Positions 18,658 to 26,676 of a stretch of DNA of 64,000 nt are shown here, piece by piece. The notes under the pieces are model-generated. The model was not told where the DNA came from, did not search any database, and was given only the letters and a program-made list of their open reading frames with translations. Each line of letters opens with the position of its first letter. Positions within the stretch are counted from its first letter, which is position 1. Source of the stretch: Candidatus Lernaella stagnicola (lineage in GTDB: Bacteria > Lernaellota > Lernaellaia > Lernaellales > Lernaellaceae); NCBI GenBank assembly GCA_030765525.1, contig JAVCCK010000031.1, positions 1-64,000 of the forward strand, given 5' to 3'. Position numbers and translations under genes: made by a program.

Positions 18658-19155
18658 ATGAATACCGAATACCAAAAATTAATAGCCGTACTGGGCGAGC
18701 AACTTGCCGCGTTCAGTGATCTGCGCGTGCTGCTCGAACAGGAAAAAGGCGCCATTGCGTGTTTCGACACCGAGGGTTTGGCCACGATCGTCGGTGCGAA
18801 AGTGCAGTTGCACAACCGCGTGCAGGAACTTGATTACCAGCGGCAGGAGATCGCCTCGGGCATCGCGCAGGCCCTCGGTCTCGAGGAAAAGGCTACCCTC
18901 AAACAATTGGCTGAACACGCCCCGGGGAAGCTACGGGATACTTTGCTGAAGGTCCGCCATGTGTTCGGCCAACTAGCCGACGACATGGCCGGTCGAATTC
19001 AGGATAACGGCGAGCGTATCAATCACAGTTTACGGCTCGTCATCAACCTGCGTCGCCTCATCATCCAAGAGATACAAGAGCCGCCAACGTATGAGGAAAT
19101 CGTACGTGGTCCCACCGCGCACGGTCCCAGCGTGGCCGGCAGCGGGAGGATATGA
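18658..19155 (+). CDS. flgN: FlgN-family export chaperone
   Basis: A 165-residue, mostly helical protein in the place where FlgN, the chaperone of FlgK and FlgL, is expected: between flgM and flgK. Heptad-like helices run through the sequence (LAAFSDLRVLLEQEKGAIA, QLHNRVQELDYQRQEIASGI). FlgN sequences vary widely, so the call rests on fold and order. Two in-frame starts exist: ATG at 18649, which lies inside the hairpin, and ATG at 18658, which has GGAAAGGG about 10 bp upstream and is preferred. It ends 3 bp before flgK. Confidence 0.82.
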   Translation: MNTEYQKLIAVLGEQLAAFSDLRVLLEQEKGAIACFDTEGLATIVGAKVQLHNRVQELDYQRQEIASGIAQALGLEEKATLKQLAEHAPGKLRDTLLKVRHVFGQLADDMAGRIQDNGERINHSLRLVINLRRLIIQEIQEPPTYEEIVRGPTAHGPSVAGSGRI

Positions 19156-19158
19156 GTC

Positions 19159-20565
19159 ATGGGTCTAGCCAATTTGATGTCCATCGGAGTGTCCAGCATC
19201 AACGCGCAGCAAATGGCCATGGAAGTCACCGCGCACAATATCGCCAATATCAACACCCCGGGCTATGCGCGCCAGGAATCGATTTTCGGCACGAGGCAGA
19301 ACGACAACCAAGGCATTGATTTCCGCGGGGCGGGCGTCCAAATTTCGACCGTTCAGCGGGCCGAAGACCGCTTTTTCAATCGCAGCGTATGGCTCGGCAT
19401 GATGGATTACAATTACTACAACGCCCGCGGCACGGTGCTCGGTGAAGTGGAAGACATGTTCAACGAGTCCAGCGAAAGCTCCGGTATGGCCGCGACGCTG
19501 AGCGACTTTTGGAGCGCCTGGTCGGATCTGGCCAACAATCCGCAAGGCGCGGCCGAGCGCGGCAGCCTGCGCGGCACCTCGGGAGTTCTCGCGTCACGAT
19601 TCCACATCACCTACCAACGACTGACTTCGATGCAGCGCAGCGTCGATAGCGAAGTGAAGGAAACCGTTGCCGACATCAACGGCGTTCTTCGACAACTTGG
19701 CGACATCAACGCGCGTATCTCCAGCATCGAAAACGGCGGCGGTGACGCCCTCGACTACCGTACGGTGCGTAACGAGTATTTATCGAGCCTGGCCGAGGAA
19801 ATCGACTTTTCCTACTTCGAACTTACCGACGGCAGCATTAACTTGTCGACTGGTTTGGGGCGAACCCTGGTGGAAAGCAACCAGTCGGCGCAACTGGAAG
19901 TTCGCGCCAACGCGGCCAACGAAAACCTTTTCGACGTGTACTTTGTCAGCTCCAGCGGTCAGGAAGCCAACATCACGGGCGAAATCAGCGGCGGCAGGCT
20001 AGGAGGGATGATCTACACGCGCGACACCGAGGTTTCCGACGCGAAAGCCAGGCTGAACGAAATGGCGTTCACCCTGGTCGACGAAGTCAACGCCCTGCAC
20101 ACGACCGGCTTTAACCTGAACGGCAACACCGGCATCAATTTCTTTGCGCCTCTGGCAACCGCGGATGACGCGGCGCGGCTCATCGAAATCGACCCGGCGA
20201 TCAAAGCAGACTTGAATGCCATCGCCGCCGGCGAAATCGACGCCACGGGCGATAACCGTATCGCCAATTTGATTGGGGAGTTACGAAGCGTGGACGTGCT
20301 GAGCGGTGGTACGCAAACGCTGTCCGAATTCTATGGCACGCTAGTCGGCGAAATCGGTATCGAAACCCAAAATACGAAGCGGCAGGTGCAGCAGACCGAG
20401 GCCATTCTTTATCAGCTCCAAACGTACCGGGAAAGCCAAGTGGGCGTGTCCATCGAGGAGGAAATGGCTAACCTCGTTCGCTACCAACAGGCTTATCAAG
20501 CGGCGGCGCGGCTAATCAATACGGCCAGCGATTTGGCCGATATCTTGAACAACCTGCGGCAGTAA
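19159..20565 (+). CDS. flgK: Hook-filament junction protein FlgK (HAP1)
   Basis: A 468-residue hook-associated protein. The N-terminus MGLANLMSIGVSSINAQQ followed by TAHNIANINTPGYARQE is the FlgK/rod-hook signature. The C-terminus SIEEEMANLVRYQQAYQAAA and ARLINTASDLADILNNL is typical of FlgK. GGGAGG lies before the ATG. It forms flgM-flgN-flgK-flgL with close spacing. Confidence 0.96.
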   Translation: MGLANLMSIGVSSINAQQMAMEVTAHNIANINTPGYARQESIFGTRQNDNQGIDFRGAGVQISTVQRAEDRFFNRSVWLGMMDYNYYNARGTVLGEVEDMFNESSESSGMAATLSDFWSAWSDLANNPQGAAERGSLRGTSGVLASRFHITYQRLTSMQRSVDSEVKETVADINGVLRQLGDINARISSIENGGGDALDYRTVRNEYLSSLAEEIDFSYFELTDGSINLSTGLGRTLVESNQSAQLEVRANAANENLFDVYFVSSSGQEANITGEISGGRLGGMIYTRDTEVSDAKARLNEMAFTLVDEVNALHTTGFNLNGNTGINFFAPLATADDAARLIEIDPAIKADLNAIAAGEIDATGDNRIANLIGELRSVDVLSGGTQTLSEFYGTLVGEIGIETQNTKRQVQQTEAILYQLQTYRESQVGVSIEEEMANLVRYQQAYQAAARLINTASDLADILNNLRQ

Positions 20566-20619
20566 CAAAGGTTTCAGGAACGTCGCCGGCCCGGCCGATA
20601 CGAGTACTAGGAGGGTGAA

Positions 20620-21501
20620 ATGAGAATCACCACGAGCATGATGTTTCAGAATGTCAGTCGTAATATCGGCGTGAATCTAGACAAATACTACCGACTACAG
20701 GAACAACTATATACGCAGCGGCGAATCAACCGGCCGTCCGATGATCCGGTCGGCACGACCAAAGTGCTCGAGTTGCGCGAGTTGATCTCTCGCTTCGACC
20801 AATTCGAACGCAATATCAGCACCGCCGAAACGTACTCGTCGCAAACCGATGTCGCCATGAACAATATCGTGGAACGGCTGCAACGGAACATTGAATTGGC
20901 CGTGAGCGTCAACAACCCTCTCACGGGCCCGGATGAATTTCTTCAAGCCGCCGCCGAAATGGACAACATCTATCAAGAGGTATTGCGAAACGCCAACACC
21001 AAGTTCGGAGACCGCTTTATCTTCTCCGGTTACGAAACCACGACCGCGCCCTTTGATGACGCCGGTAACTACCTCGGTGGTGCGCCGGGGCAGGACATCG
21101 AGGTTGAGGTCGCCCAGGGCGAGTTCATGGCGATCAACCTCAATGGCGAAGAGGTGTTCAAGGGACCGTTGGACATCATGCAGTTGTTGCAGGATACGGC
21201 GATCGATGTCGCCAGTGGCGACCGGGCCGCCATCAGTGGCCGCATCGCGGATTTGGGGGACGCATTGGATCAAACATTGATGTGGACGACAATCAACGGC
21301 GCCCGCGCCAATCGGATCGAAATTGCCAAAGAGGATAATTACGAATTGCGCGATTCCTTTATCGCGATTATGTCCGACGTAGAAGACATTAACATAACCG
21401 AAGTAACCACCGAGTTCGCGCAACAAGAGCAGATCTTGGAAGCCAACCGTTTGATATCCGCCCGCTTGCTCAATCAAAACTTCCTGGACTTTTTCGCATA
21501 A
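20620..21501 (+). CDS. flgL: Hook-filament junction protein FlgL (HAP3)
   Basis: A 293-residue flagellin-like junction protein. It starts MRITTSMMFQNVSRNIG and contains RRINRPSDDPVGTTKVLEL, the FlgL variant of the flagellin N-terminal motif. The coiled C-terminus ends ANRLISARLLNQNFLDFFA. A strong GGAGGG lies before the ATG. It is 55 bp after flgK; csrA follows after 134 bp containing a GGCGGT/ACCGCC hairpin (about 21534-21554). Confidence 0.95.
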   Translation: MRITTSMMFQNVSRNIGVNLDKYYRLQEQLYTQRRINRPSDDPVGTTKVLELRELISRFDQFERNISTAETYSSQTDVAMNNIVERLQRNIELAVSVNNPLTGPDEFLQAAAEMDNIYQEVLRNANTKFGDRFIFSGYETTTAPFDDAGNYLGGAPGQDIEVEVAQGEFMAINLNGEEVFKGPLDIMQLLQDTAIDVASGDRAAISGRIADLGDALDQTLMWTTINGARANRIEIAKEDNYELRDSFIAIMSDVEDINITEVTTEFAQQEQILEANRLISARLLNQNFLDFFA

Positions 21502-21635
21502 AGAAACTATTTTACATTATACGCAAGGGGCAGGGCGGTTGATTTATCACCGCCTAACCACTATACAGGGGCGTTCTCCGATAGCTTGCATGCTGTACCT
21601 TTGACATTGGGGTCTGGAGATCCTGGAGACGGCTA

Positions 21636-21896
21636 ATGCTGATTTTGACCCGGAAGTCCGGCGAGATGATCGCCATAGGCGACGACATCAAGGTGTATAT
21701 TCAAGAGATTCGTGGAAACCAAGTAAAAATAGGTATCAAGGCCCCCTCGGATGTAACGGTTCATCGGGAAGAAGTGTATCTCCGTATTCAAGAAGAAAAC
21801 CGCGTAGCTGCAGCCGCGACGGCCGACCAAATGACAGCCGCCATGGATTTGGTACGCGAGCGTAAAGCCCAGGCCGCACCGGCCGAGGACGAGTGA
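21636..21896 (+). CDS. csrA: Carbon storage regulator CsrA
   Basis: An 86-residue RNA-binding regulator that blocks or stabilises mRNAs by binding GGA motifs in loops. The core [20 protein letters not shown] and [19 protein letters not shown] is canonical, including the C-terminal-strand residues used for RNA contact. It has a longer Ala/Glu-rich tail (about 25 residues after the core) than E. coli CsrA. It is 9 bp ahead of fliW, the gene for its protein antagonist, and both lie just before flagellin, the arrangement in which FliW links flagellin levels to CsrA activity. Confidence 0.97.
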   Translation: MLILTRKSGEMIAIGDDIKVYIQEIRGNQVKIGIKAPSDVTVHREEVYLRIQEENRVAAAATADQMTAAMDLVRERKAQAAPAEDE

Positions 21897-21905
21897 GGAT
21901 AAGCC

Positions 21906-22394
21906 GTGAGCGAAGAACAAAAGGTTGAAATGATCTCGGTGGAAACAACTCGCTTCGGGCGAATCGAAGTACGCACCGACAAGGTGATTCACCTTCTAGG
22001 TGGGCTGCTGGGGTTCCCGAAATCACAGCGTTTTGCCATGCTGGATCATGAAAAAGATTCTCCTTTTAAGTGGTTACAGTCGCTTGACGAAGGTGAACTC
22101 GCGGTGCCGATCACCGATCCTAAAATGTTTTTCCCGGATTACCACATCAAGATCAAACGCGACGAACTGGCCGCGTTGCGCGTGACAAGCGCCCAAGAGT
22201 TGCACGTTTTGGTGATTCTCAGCTTGCGCCCCGACCCGGCCGAGATGACCGCTAACCTTAAAGGGCCCATCATTATTCACGCCGAACGACTCATTGGCCG
22301 GCAGGTTGTGCTGAAAGATGCGCCCTATTCAACGCGGCATTTGCTCTTTCCCGAACTGCGCGCTTCTCACTTTACTGAAGGTGAGACCAAGTAA
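21906..22394 (+). CDS. fliW: Flagellar assembly factor FliW
   Basis: A 162-residue protein that binds flagellin and, when free, sequesters CsrA (established in Bacillus subtilis and Campylobacter). Family motifs include GGLLGFPKSQRFAMLDH, SLDEGELAVPITDP and the late NLKGPIIIHAERLIGRQVVL. The GTG at 21906 is taken as start because GAGGA lies upstream and the family begins shortly before the first beta-strand. Nine bp separate it from csrA. Confidence 0.96.
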   Translation: MSEEQKVEMISVETTRFGRIEVRTDKVIHLLGGLLGFPKSQRFAMLDHEKDSPFKWLQSLDEGELAVPITDPKMFFPDYHIKIKRDELAALRVTSAQELHVLVILSLRPDPAEMTANLKGPIIIHAERLIGRQVVLKDAPYSTRHLLFPELRASHFTEGETK

Positions 22395-22456
22395 TTATCT
22401 GATTTCATTTATCTTTCACCGCTAATAATATTTTTTGCAGTTGACAGCTTTTCTCG

Positions 22457-22483
22457 TTAAGCTTTGCTGACAAATGCCGATAA
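22457..22483 (+). promoter_or_regulatory. Sigma-28 (FliA) promoter of flagellin
   Basis: TTAAGCTT (22457-22464), 11 bases, then a perfect GCCGATAA (22476-22483) matches the FliA consensus TAAAGTTT-N11-GCCGATAA closely. Transcription should start near 22490, giving a leader of about 148 nt before the flagellin ATG. A TTGACA at 22441-22446 lacks a convincing -10 partner. Confidence 0.88.
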
Positions 22484-22489
22484 CAAGAA

Positions 22490-22637
22490 GTGAACGGTTG
22501 AAAACTCAAAAAAAATGGAAAGGAGGATTTCGCGGTTAGGTCAATTGGTCGGCTGACCGGCCACCGATCGGGAAGCCGATCAACTTACATTCATTGTTAC
22601 ACGGAACGTAACGAACTCATGAACAAGGAGGTTTCTA
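22490..22637 (+). promoter_or_regulatory. Flagellin mRNA leader with candidate CsrA sites
   Basis: The leader has a Shine-Dalgarno-like AAAGGAGGA (22519-22527) that is not followed by a start codon. A perfect hairpin GATCGG/CCGATC (22566-22571 and 22576-22581) has a loop exposing GGA, and another GGA lies at 22603-22605. The true Shine-Dalgarno AAGGAGG is at 22625-22631. One decoy or upstream GGA site plus one at the real ribosome binding site is the layout of CsrA-controlled flagellin leaders. Binding is inferred. Confidence 0.6.
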
Positions 22638-23456
22638 ATGCCACTCCGAATTACCAACAACGTACTCTCTCTGAATGCCCAGCGACAAATTAACCGCAGT
22701 AACGCCGGCTTGGGCCGCGCCCTGGAACGTCTGTCTTCCGGTTTCCGTATCAACAAAGCCGGTGACGACGCCGCGGGTTTGGCCATTTCTGAGAAATTGC
22801 GGTCCAACATTCGCGCCCTGGGTCAGGCATCCCGAAACGCCAGTGACGGCATTTCGATGATCCAGACTGCTGAAGGCGCGATGGACGAAACCAACAACAT
22901 GCTCGTTCGCATGAAAGAGCTGGCCGAGCAGAGCGCCAACGGAACGTTGAGCGACACGGAGCGCGGGTTCTTGTCCGCGGAGTACAATGCAATGCTCAGT
23001 GAAATCACGCGCATTGCCGATGCGACGAAGTTTAACGAGACCAACCTTTTGGACGGCACCCTGAGTGTCGCCATCCAGATCGGTCTGTCCGACGGCAGCA
23101 ACGACACCTTGAACATTGCCATTGGCGACGTTGACGCGGTGGCCTTGAGCCTGACTTCAACGATTTCCACTGTCGGTGACGCGCAGAGCGCCTTGGGTAC
23201 GGTATCCTCGGCGATCGAAACAGTTGCTACTCGTCGTTCCGATCTCGGCGCCTTGCAGAACCGCCTTGAGTCGGTTGTCAATAACATCGACACTGTGGTT
23301 GAAAACTTGACCGCCGCCGAATCGCGGATTCGCGATGCCGATATCGCGGCCGAAACGGCGAATCTGACCAAGTACTCGATCTTGGTCCAAGCGGGTATCA
23401 GCATCCTTGCACAAGCGAATCAGTCGCCCACGGTCGCGTTGAGCCTACTCGCCTAA
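22638..23456 (+). CDS. fliC: Flagellin
   Basis: The 272-residue filament subunit. The N-terminal D0/D1 region is canonical (MPLRITNNVLSLNAQRQINR, LERLSSGFRINKAGDDAAGLAISEKLR, given here in parts of the whole), as is the C-terminal helix (RIRDADIAAETANLTKYSIL, ending QSPTVALSLLA). The variable middle is short, so the filament has almost no D2/D3 surface domain. AAGGAGG lies 6 bp before the ATG. It has its own sigma-28 promoter and is followed by a 14-bp stem hairpin. Two sugar-nucleotide genes downstream hint at glycosylation of Ser/Thr-rich loops. Confidence 0.98.
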   Translation: MPLRITNNVLSLNAQRQINRSNAGLGRALERLSSGFRINKAGDDAAGLAISEKLRSNIRALGQASRNASDGISMIQTAEGAMDETNNMLVRMKELAEQSANGTLSDTERGFLSAEYNAMLSEITRIADATKFNETNLLDGTLSVAIQIGLSDGSNDTLNIAIGDVDAVALSLTSTISTVGDAQSALGTVSSAIETVATRRSDLGALQNRLESVVNNIDTVVENLTAAESRIRDADIAAETANLTKYSILVQAGISILAQANQSPTVALSLLA

Positions 23457-23474
23457 GAGTTTTATAGTGTGTGG

Positions 23475-23508
23475 GTCCCTGGCGTGTGGTAAAACACACG
23501 CCAGGGAC
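23475..23508 (+). terminator. Strong hairpin after flagellin
   Basis: GTCCCTGGCGTGTG (23475-23488) and CACACGCCAGGGAC (23495-23508) form a perfect 14-bp stem with loop GTAAAA. No U-tract follows, so it may act as an mRNA 3'-end stabiliser or a Rho-assisted terminator that keeps flagellin mRNA separate from flaG-fliD. Confidence 0.75.
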
Positions 23509-23530
23509 TAGTAGGACGGGAGGCATAGTG

Positions 23531-23983
23531 ATGACTTCGGTTACCAAACCAGAGTCAGTGGCGCAGACGGCAAAGGCTCTCTTACCGAAAGGCAAAACGC
23601 GGGCGGGTAGCAACCAAGACGATTCAACCAGATCGATAAACGCGCCGGCCGAAGCATCCTCTCCGGTGGTCAAAAAGGCGGTAGCCGCCGACCCCGGCCA
23701 GGAAGCGGTGCGGAAAGAGACCGTTTCGAGGTTGTCGACATTGGCCACGAAGGCCCTCGATGATCTAACACAATCGCTGGGATACGAAGTCAAAAAAACA
23801 AGGCTGCAATTCGCGGAAGATCCTGATCTTAAACGCGTGATCGTTAGGGTTCTCGACCGCGACTCCGGTGAAGTTTTACTAGAGATTCCACAGGAGGAAA
23901 TGCTCAAAGCGGCCAAGGTTATGAAACGACTCAACGAACCCAACGATGCGTTCAAAGGTCTGCTCGTGAAAATAGTAACCTAG
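23531..23983 (+). CDS. flaG: FlaG-family flagellar protein
   Basis: A 150-residue protein. The first 70 residues are polar and probably disordered. The C-terminal half matches FlaG (LQFAEDPDLKRVIVRVLDRD then GEVLLEIPQEEMLKAAKVM). FlaG influences filament length in several bacteria; its biochemical action is not settled. The ATG at 23531 follows GGGAGG. It lies between flagellin and fliD, the usual neighbourhood. Confidence 0.93.
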   Translation: MTSVTKPESVAQTAKALLPKGKTRAGSNQDDSTRSINAPAEASSPVVKKAVAADPGQEAVRKETVSRLSTLATKALDDLTQSLGYEVKKTRLQFAEDPDLKRVIVRVLDRDSGEVLLEIPQEEMLKAAKVMKRLNEPNDAFKGLLVKIVT

Positions 23984-23997
23984 GCGCGAGGTTTCGC

Positions 23998-24025
23998 TAA
24001 CGCGGTAACCTGTGCCTGCCGATGG
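23998..24025 (+). promoter_or_regulatory. Possible sigma-28 promoter before fliD
   Basis: GCCGATGG (24018-24025) matches six of eight -10 positions. The best -35 candidate TAAC (23998-24001) is 16 rather than 15 bases away. It is placed 33 bp before the fliD ATG. The spacing makes this uncertain. Confidence 0.3.
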
Positions 24026-24058
24026 TTAACGTTAACTTGCGGAAAAAAGGGTTAATTT

Positions 24059-25654
24059 ATGTCTTCGTCGGGCGTCGGTTTTTCAGGCATCTCGGGCATC
24101 GATACCAAGGGTATTGTTGCCCAACTCATGATTATCGAGCGTCGCCCGCTCGACCGCCTGGAGGGCAAGAAAGAGGCGCAGCAGGACAGGCTCAGCGTCT
24201 TGTCCGAGTTGCGCACCAAGCTTTCGTCTTTTCGCTCGGTCATCTCTTCGATGAATACCCAACGAGAGTTTCAAAAAGTCTCTATCTCCACCAACGACGA
24301 AGACGACGAACATTTCCAGGTTGCCGCGGATTCCACCGCACAGGCGACCAATCACACATTGAAAGTTTTGTCCCTGGCGACCTACGAAAAGGAAGTCAGT
24401 CAGGGTTTCTCCAGCGTGAACGACAACATCGGCACCGGAACGGTCCGCGTTACGTTGGGTTCCGGCGAGTTTCGCGATGTGACCATCGACAGCTCCAACA
24501 ACACCGTGGCGGGGCTGCGCGATGCCATCAATAGTCTGGACTGGGGCCTTGACGAGGACGACGATCCGAAGCCCGGTATCAGTGCCTCGATCCTGGACGA
24601 TGGCGACGCTTCGACGCCGTATCGTTTGATCATCAGTTCCGACGAAACCGGCGAAGACAATACGATCACGATCGACACGAGCAGCATGAGCGGTCCGGAT
24701 ACCATCCCGGCGTTCACCGAAACCGCCACAGCCGCGAATGCTCACGCTCTGTTCGATGGCGTGGATGTTTACAGCAGCTCCAATAAGGTTACGGATATCG
24801 TCACCGGGTTGGACGTGACACTGAAGAAAATCGACGCCGATAACGAATACATGATCGGCGTGTCCAGCAACGCCGAAGCCATCAAGGAAAACATTTCCAC
24901 CTTCGTCGAAGAGTACAACGGCTTGATGGATTACCTCGATGAAAAGACCGGCACCGGCGCGACCGATCGCGACCCGATGCTGCGCAGTCTGATTCGGGGG
25001 TTGCGCCAAATCACCTACACCACAATCTCCAACGGCGGCGATTACACACTGATGTCGCAAATCGGCATCTCCAACAATCGCGAAGGCCGGTTGGAAATCG
25101 ACGACGGCGATTTGACCGACGCCCTGGAAGATGATTTCGACGACGTTGTGCAGCTTCTGACCGCCGCGGGTACGACGGAAAATTCGGCCGTTTCCTTCTT
25201 GCGAAGCGGTGAGAACACCGAGGCCGGCACGTATGCCGTCGATATCACCGGTGTGGGCGAGAATCTGGCCGGCACCATTGGCGGGTACGCCACGTACAGT
25301 TACGGCGAAAACACGTTGATGGGCGCCAACGATACGCCGGTGGAAGGGCTGGCAATTTACTTTACCGGGCAGTCAATCGGCTCGTACGGCGACGTGACGT
25401 TTACCGCCGGTGTCTTCGAGGAATTCGATCGCATGATCGATCGCTATATGGATAGCACGAACGGCATTTTGAAAATCAAAGAGGAGTCGATCAATAGCCA
25501 GATTCGCTATACCGACCAGAGAATAAATCGAGTGGAACTCAACCTGGAACGCATTCGGGAACGGCTCACCGGCAAATTTACGCAAATGGAGTTGGCTTTG
25601 GCCCAATTGCAAAATATGAGCGGAGCGATCACCGGCTTGTCGGCCTTGTTGTAA
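24059..25654 (+). CDS. fliD: Filament cap protein FliD (HAP2)
   Basis: The 531-residue cap that guides flagellin polymerisation. The N-terminus GFSGISGIDTKGIVAQLM and the following RRPLDRLEGKKEAQQDRLS are typical of FliD. The C-terminus ESINSQIRYTDQRINRVEL then RLTGKFTQMELALAQLQNMS is the conserved HAP2 C-terminal domain. The central part is Ser/Thr/Asp-rich, as expected of the exposed D2-D3 region. It follows flaG and precedes fliS. Confidence 0.96.
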   Translation: MSSSGVGFSGISGIDTKGIVAQLMIIERRPLDRLEGKKEAQQDRLSVLSELRTKLSSFRSVISSMNTQREFQKVSISTNDEDDEHFQVAADSTAQATNHTLKVLSLATYEKEVSQGFSSVNDNIGTGTVRVTLGSGEFRDVTIDSSNNTVAGLRDAINSLDWGLDEDDDPKPGISASILDDGDASTPYRLIISSDETGEDNTITIDTSSMSGPDTIPAFTETATAANAHALFDGVDVYSSSNKVTDIVTGLDVTLKKIDADNEYMIGVSSNAEAIKENISTFVEEYNGLMDYLDEKTGTGATDRDPMLRSLIRGLRQITYTTISNGGDYTLMSQIGISNNREGRLEIDDGDLTDALEDDFDDVVQLLTAAGTTENSAVSFLRSGENTEAGTYAVDITGVGENLAGTIGGYATYSYGENTLMGANDTPVEGLAIYFTGQSIGSYGDVTFTAGVFEEFDRMIDRYMDSTNGILKIKEESINSQIRYTDQRINRVELNLERIRERLTGKFTQMELALAQLQNMSGAITGLSALL

Positions 25655-25684
25655 GTGCCCTCAAGCGAAAGGGAAGGAACAAAC

Positions 25685-26164
25685 GTGCTGTCTTACCAGA
25701 GGAAACAAGCCAACTTCGCGTCGTACCGCACCACAAATGTCAGTACCGCGAACCGATTGAAACTCTTGATCATGTTGTACGAAGGCGCCATCCGTTTTTG
25801 CAGTCAAGCGCAACAAGCCATGCACAACAAAGACCTTGCTGCGAAGGGACAAGCCATCAGCAAATCGTTGGCCATCATCAACGAGTTACGCAGCACGCTG
25901 GATCACAGCCAGGCTCCCGAACTTTCCCAAAACCTCGAGCGCTTGTACGACTTCATCAACGACCGGTTGATCAAAGCCAACATCGGCAACGACATCGGCG
26001 CGCTGATGGAAGCGATGAAGGTCATTAAGATCTTGTACTCGGCCTGGACCGACCTGGCCAAAAAACCCTTGGCCGAACTGACGGCCACGCAGCCCGAACA
26101 AGCCGAAATCATGAAGAAGAAGAACGTCGCCAACGAAGACAGCTACGTGCGCATCAGCGTGTAA
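25685..26164 (+). CDS. fliS: Flagellin export chaperone FliS
   Basis: A cytoplasmic helical chaperone that prevents premature flagellin polymerisation. The core YRTTNVSTANRLKLLIMLYEG and the later LYDFINDRLIKANI are clear FliS motifs. The GTG at 25685 is preferred as start (product MLSYQRKQ...), as GGAAGGA lies 7 bp before it; an upstream in-frame start at 25655 would add ten polar residues. Its stop codon shares one base with the start of the next gene. Confidence 0.94.
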   Translation: MLSYQRKQANFASYRTTNVSTANRLKLLIMLYEGAIRFCSQAQQAMHNKDLAAKGQAISKSLAIINELRSTLDHSQAPELSQNLERLYDFINDRLIKANIGNDIGALMEAMKVIKILYSAWTDLAKKPLAELTATQPEQAEIMKKKNVANEDSYVRISV

Positions 26165-26607
26165 TGTCCGCCATCGCGACATACGAAAGCCTGATCGCAC
26201 AGCAGATCAAAGCCCTACGTGAACTGCGCGACCGTGAACTCGAAAAACGCCAAGCCCTCGCCGACGCCAATCTCGATTTGTTCGGTAAAGTGCAGGACCT
26301 CTGCGACGCGGTGTTCGAGCGCATCATGAAACTCGATGCGAAACTCAGCGCCATGACCGACCGACTCGAGCGCGATTCGCTTTCTGCAGAGCAACGCGAC
26401 CGCCTCGGCAAACTCAACCAAATCCGTCAGGACGCCGTCGACCAGGCGAACGCGGAAAACCAAATCAACCAAAAGATACTCACCGAACTGCTCGATGAAA
26501 TGGGCCGACACATCCAACACGTGCGAAAAGGCCAGAAAGCCATCGCCGGGTACGGACGCGGCTTGAAATTGGGCAAACCGCCGTCCATTATTTCAGGCGA
26601 CGTGTAA
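26164..26607 (+). CDS. FliT/FlgN-like helical protein, probable flagellar chaperone
   Basis: A 147-residue, strongly helical, charged protein (YESLIAQQIKALRELRDREL, DRLGKLNQIRQDAVDQA). The C-terminal segment NAENQINQKILTELLDEMG followed by GYGRGLKLGK resembles the FlgN/FliT type. Its start overlaps the fliS stop by one base, the position fliT takes in many genomes. These chaperones bind FliD or FlgK/FlgL. No strong family signature can be cited by eye, so the name is left open. Confidence 0.65.
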   Translation: MSAIATYESLIAQQIKALRELRDRELEKRQALADANLDLFGKVQDLCDAVFERIMKLDAKLSAMTDRLERDSLSAEQRDRLGKLNQIRQDAVDQANAENQINQKILTELLDEMGRHIQHVRKGQKAIAGYGRGLKLGKPPSIISGDV

Positions 26608-26676
26608 ATAAACTTTCCACGAACTCTTTCCGGCGATCGGGGCACTCGTTTCCCCGCCGTCGTTTGAGGTTTCCGG

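Noticed and set aside
22441-22470. TTGACA as a sigma-70 promoter for flagellin
   Set aside because: No acceptable -10 box at 16-18 bp spacing, while a close sigma-28 match lies just downstream.
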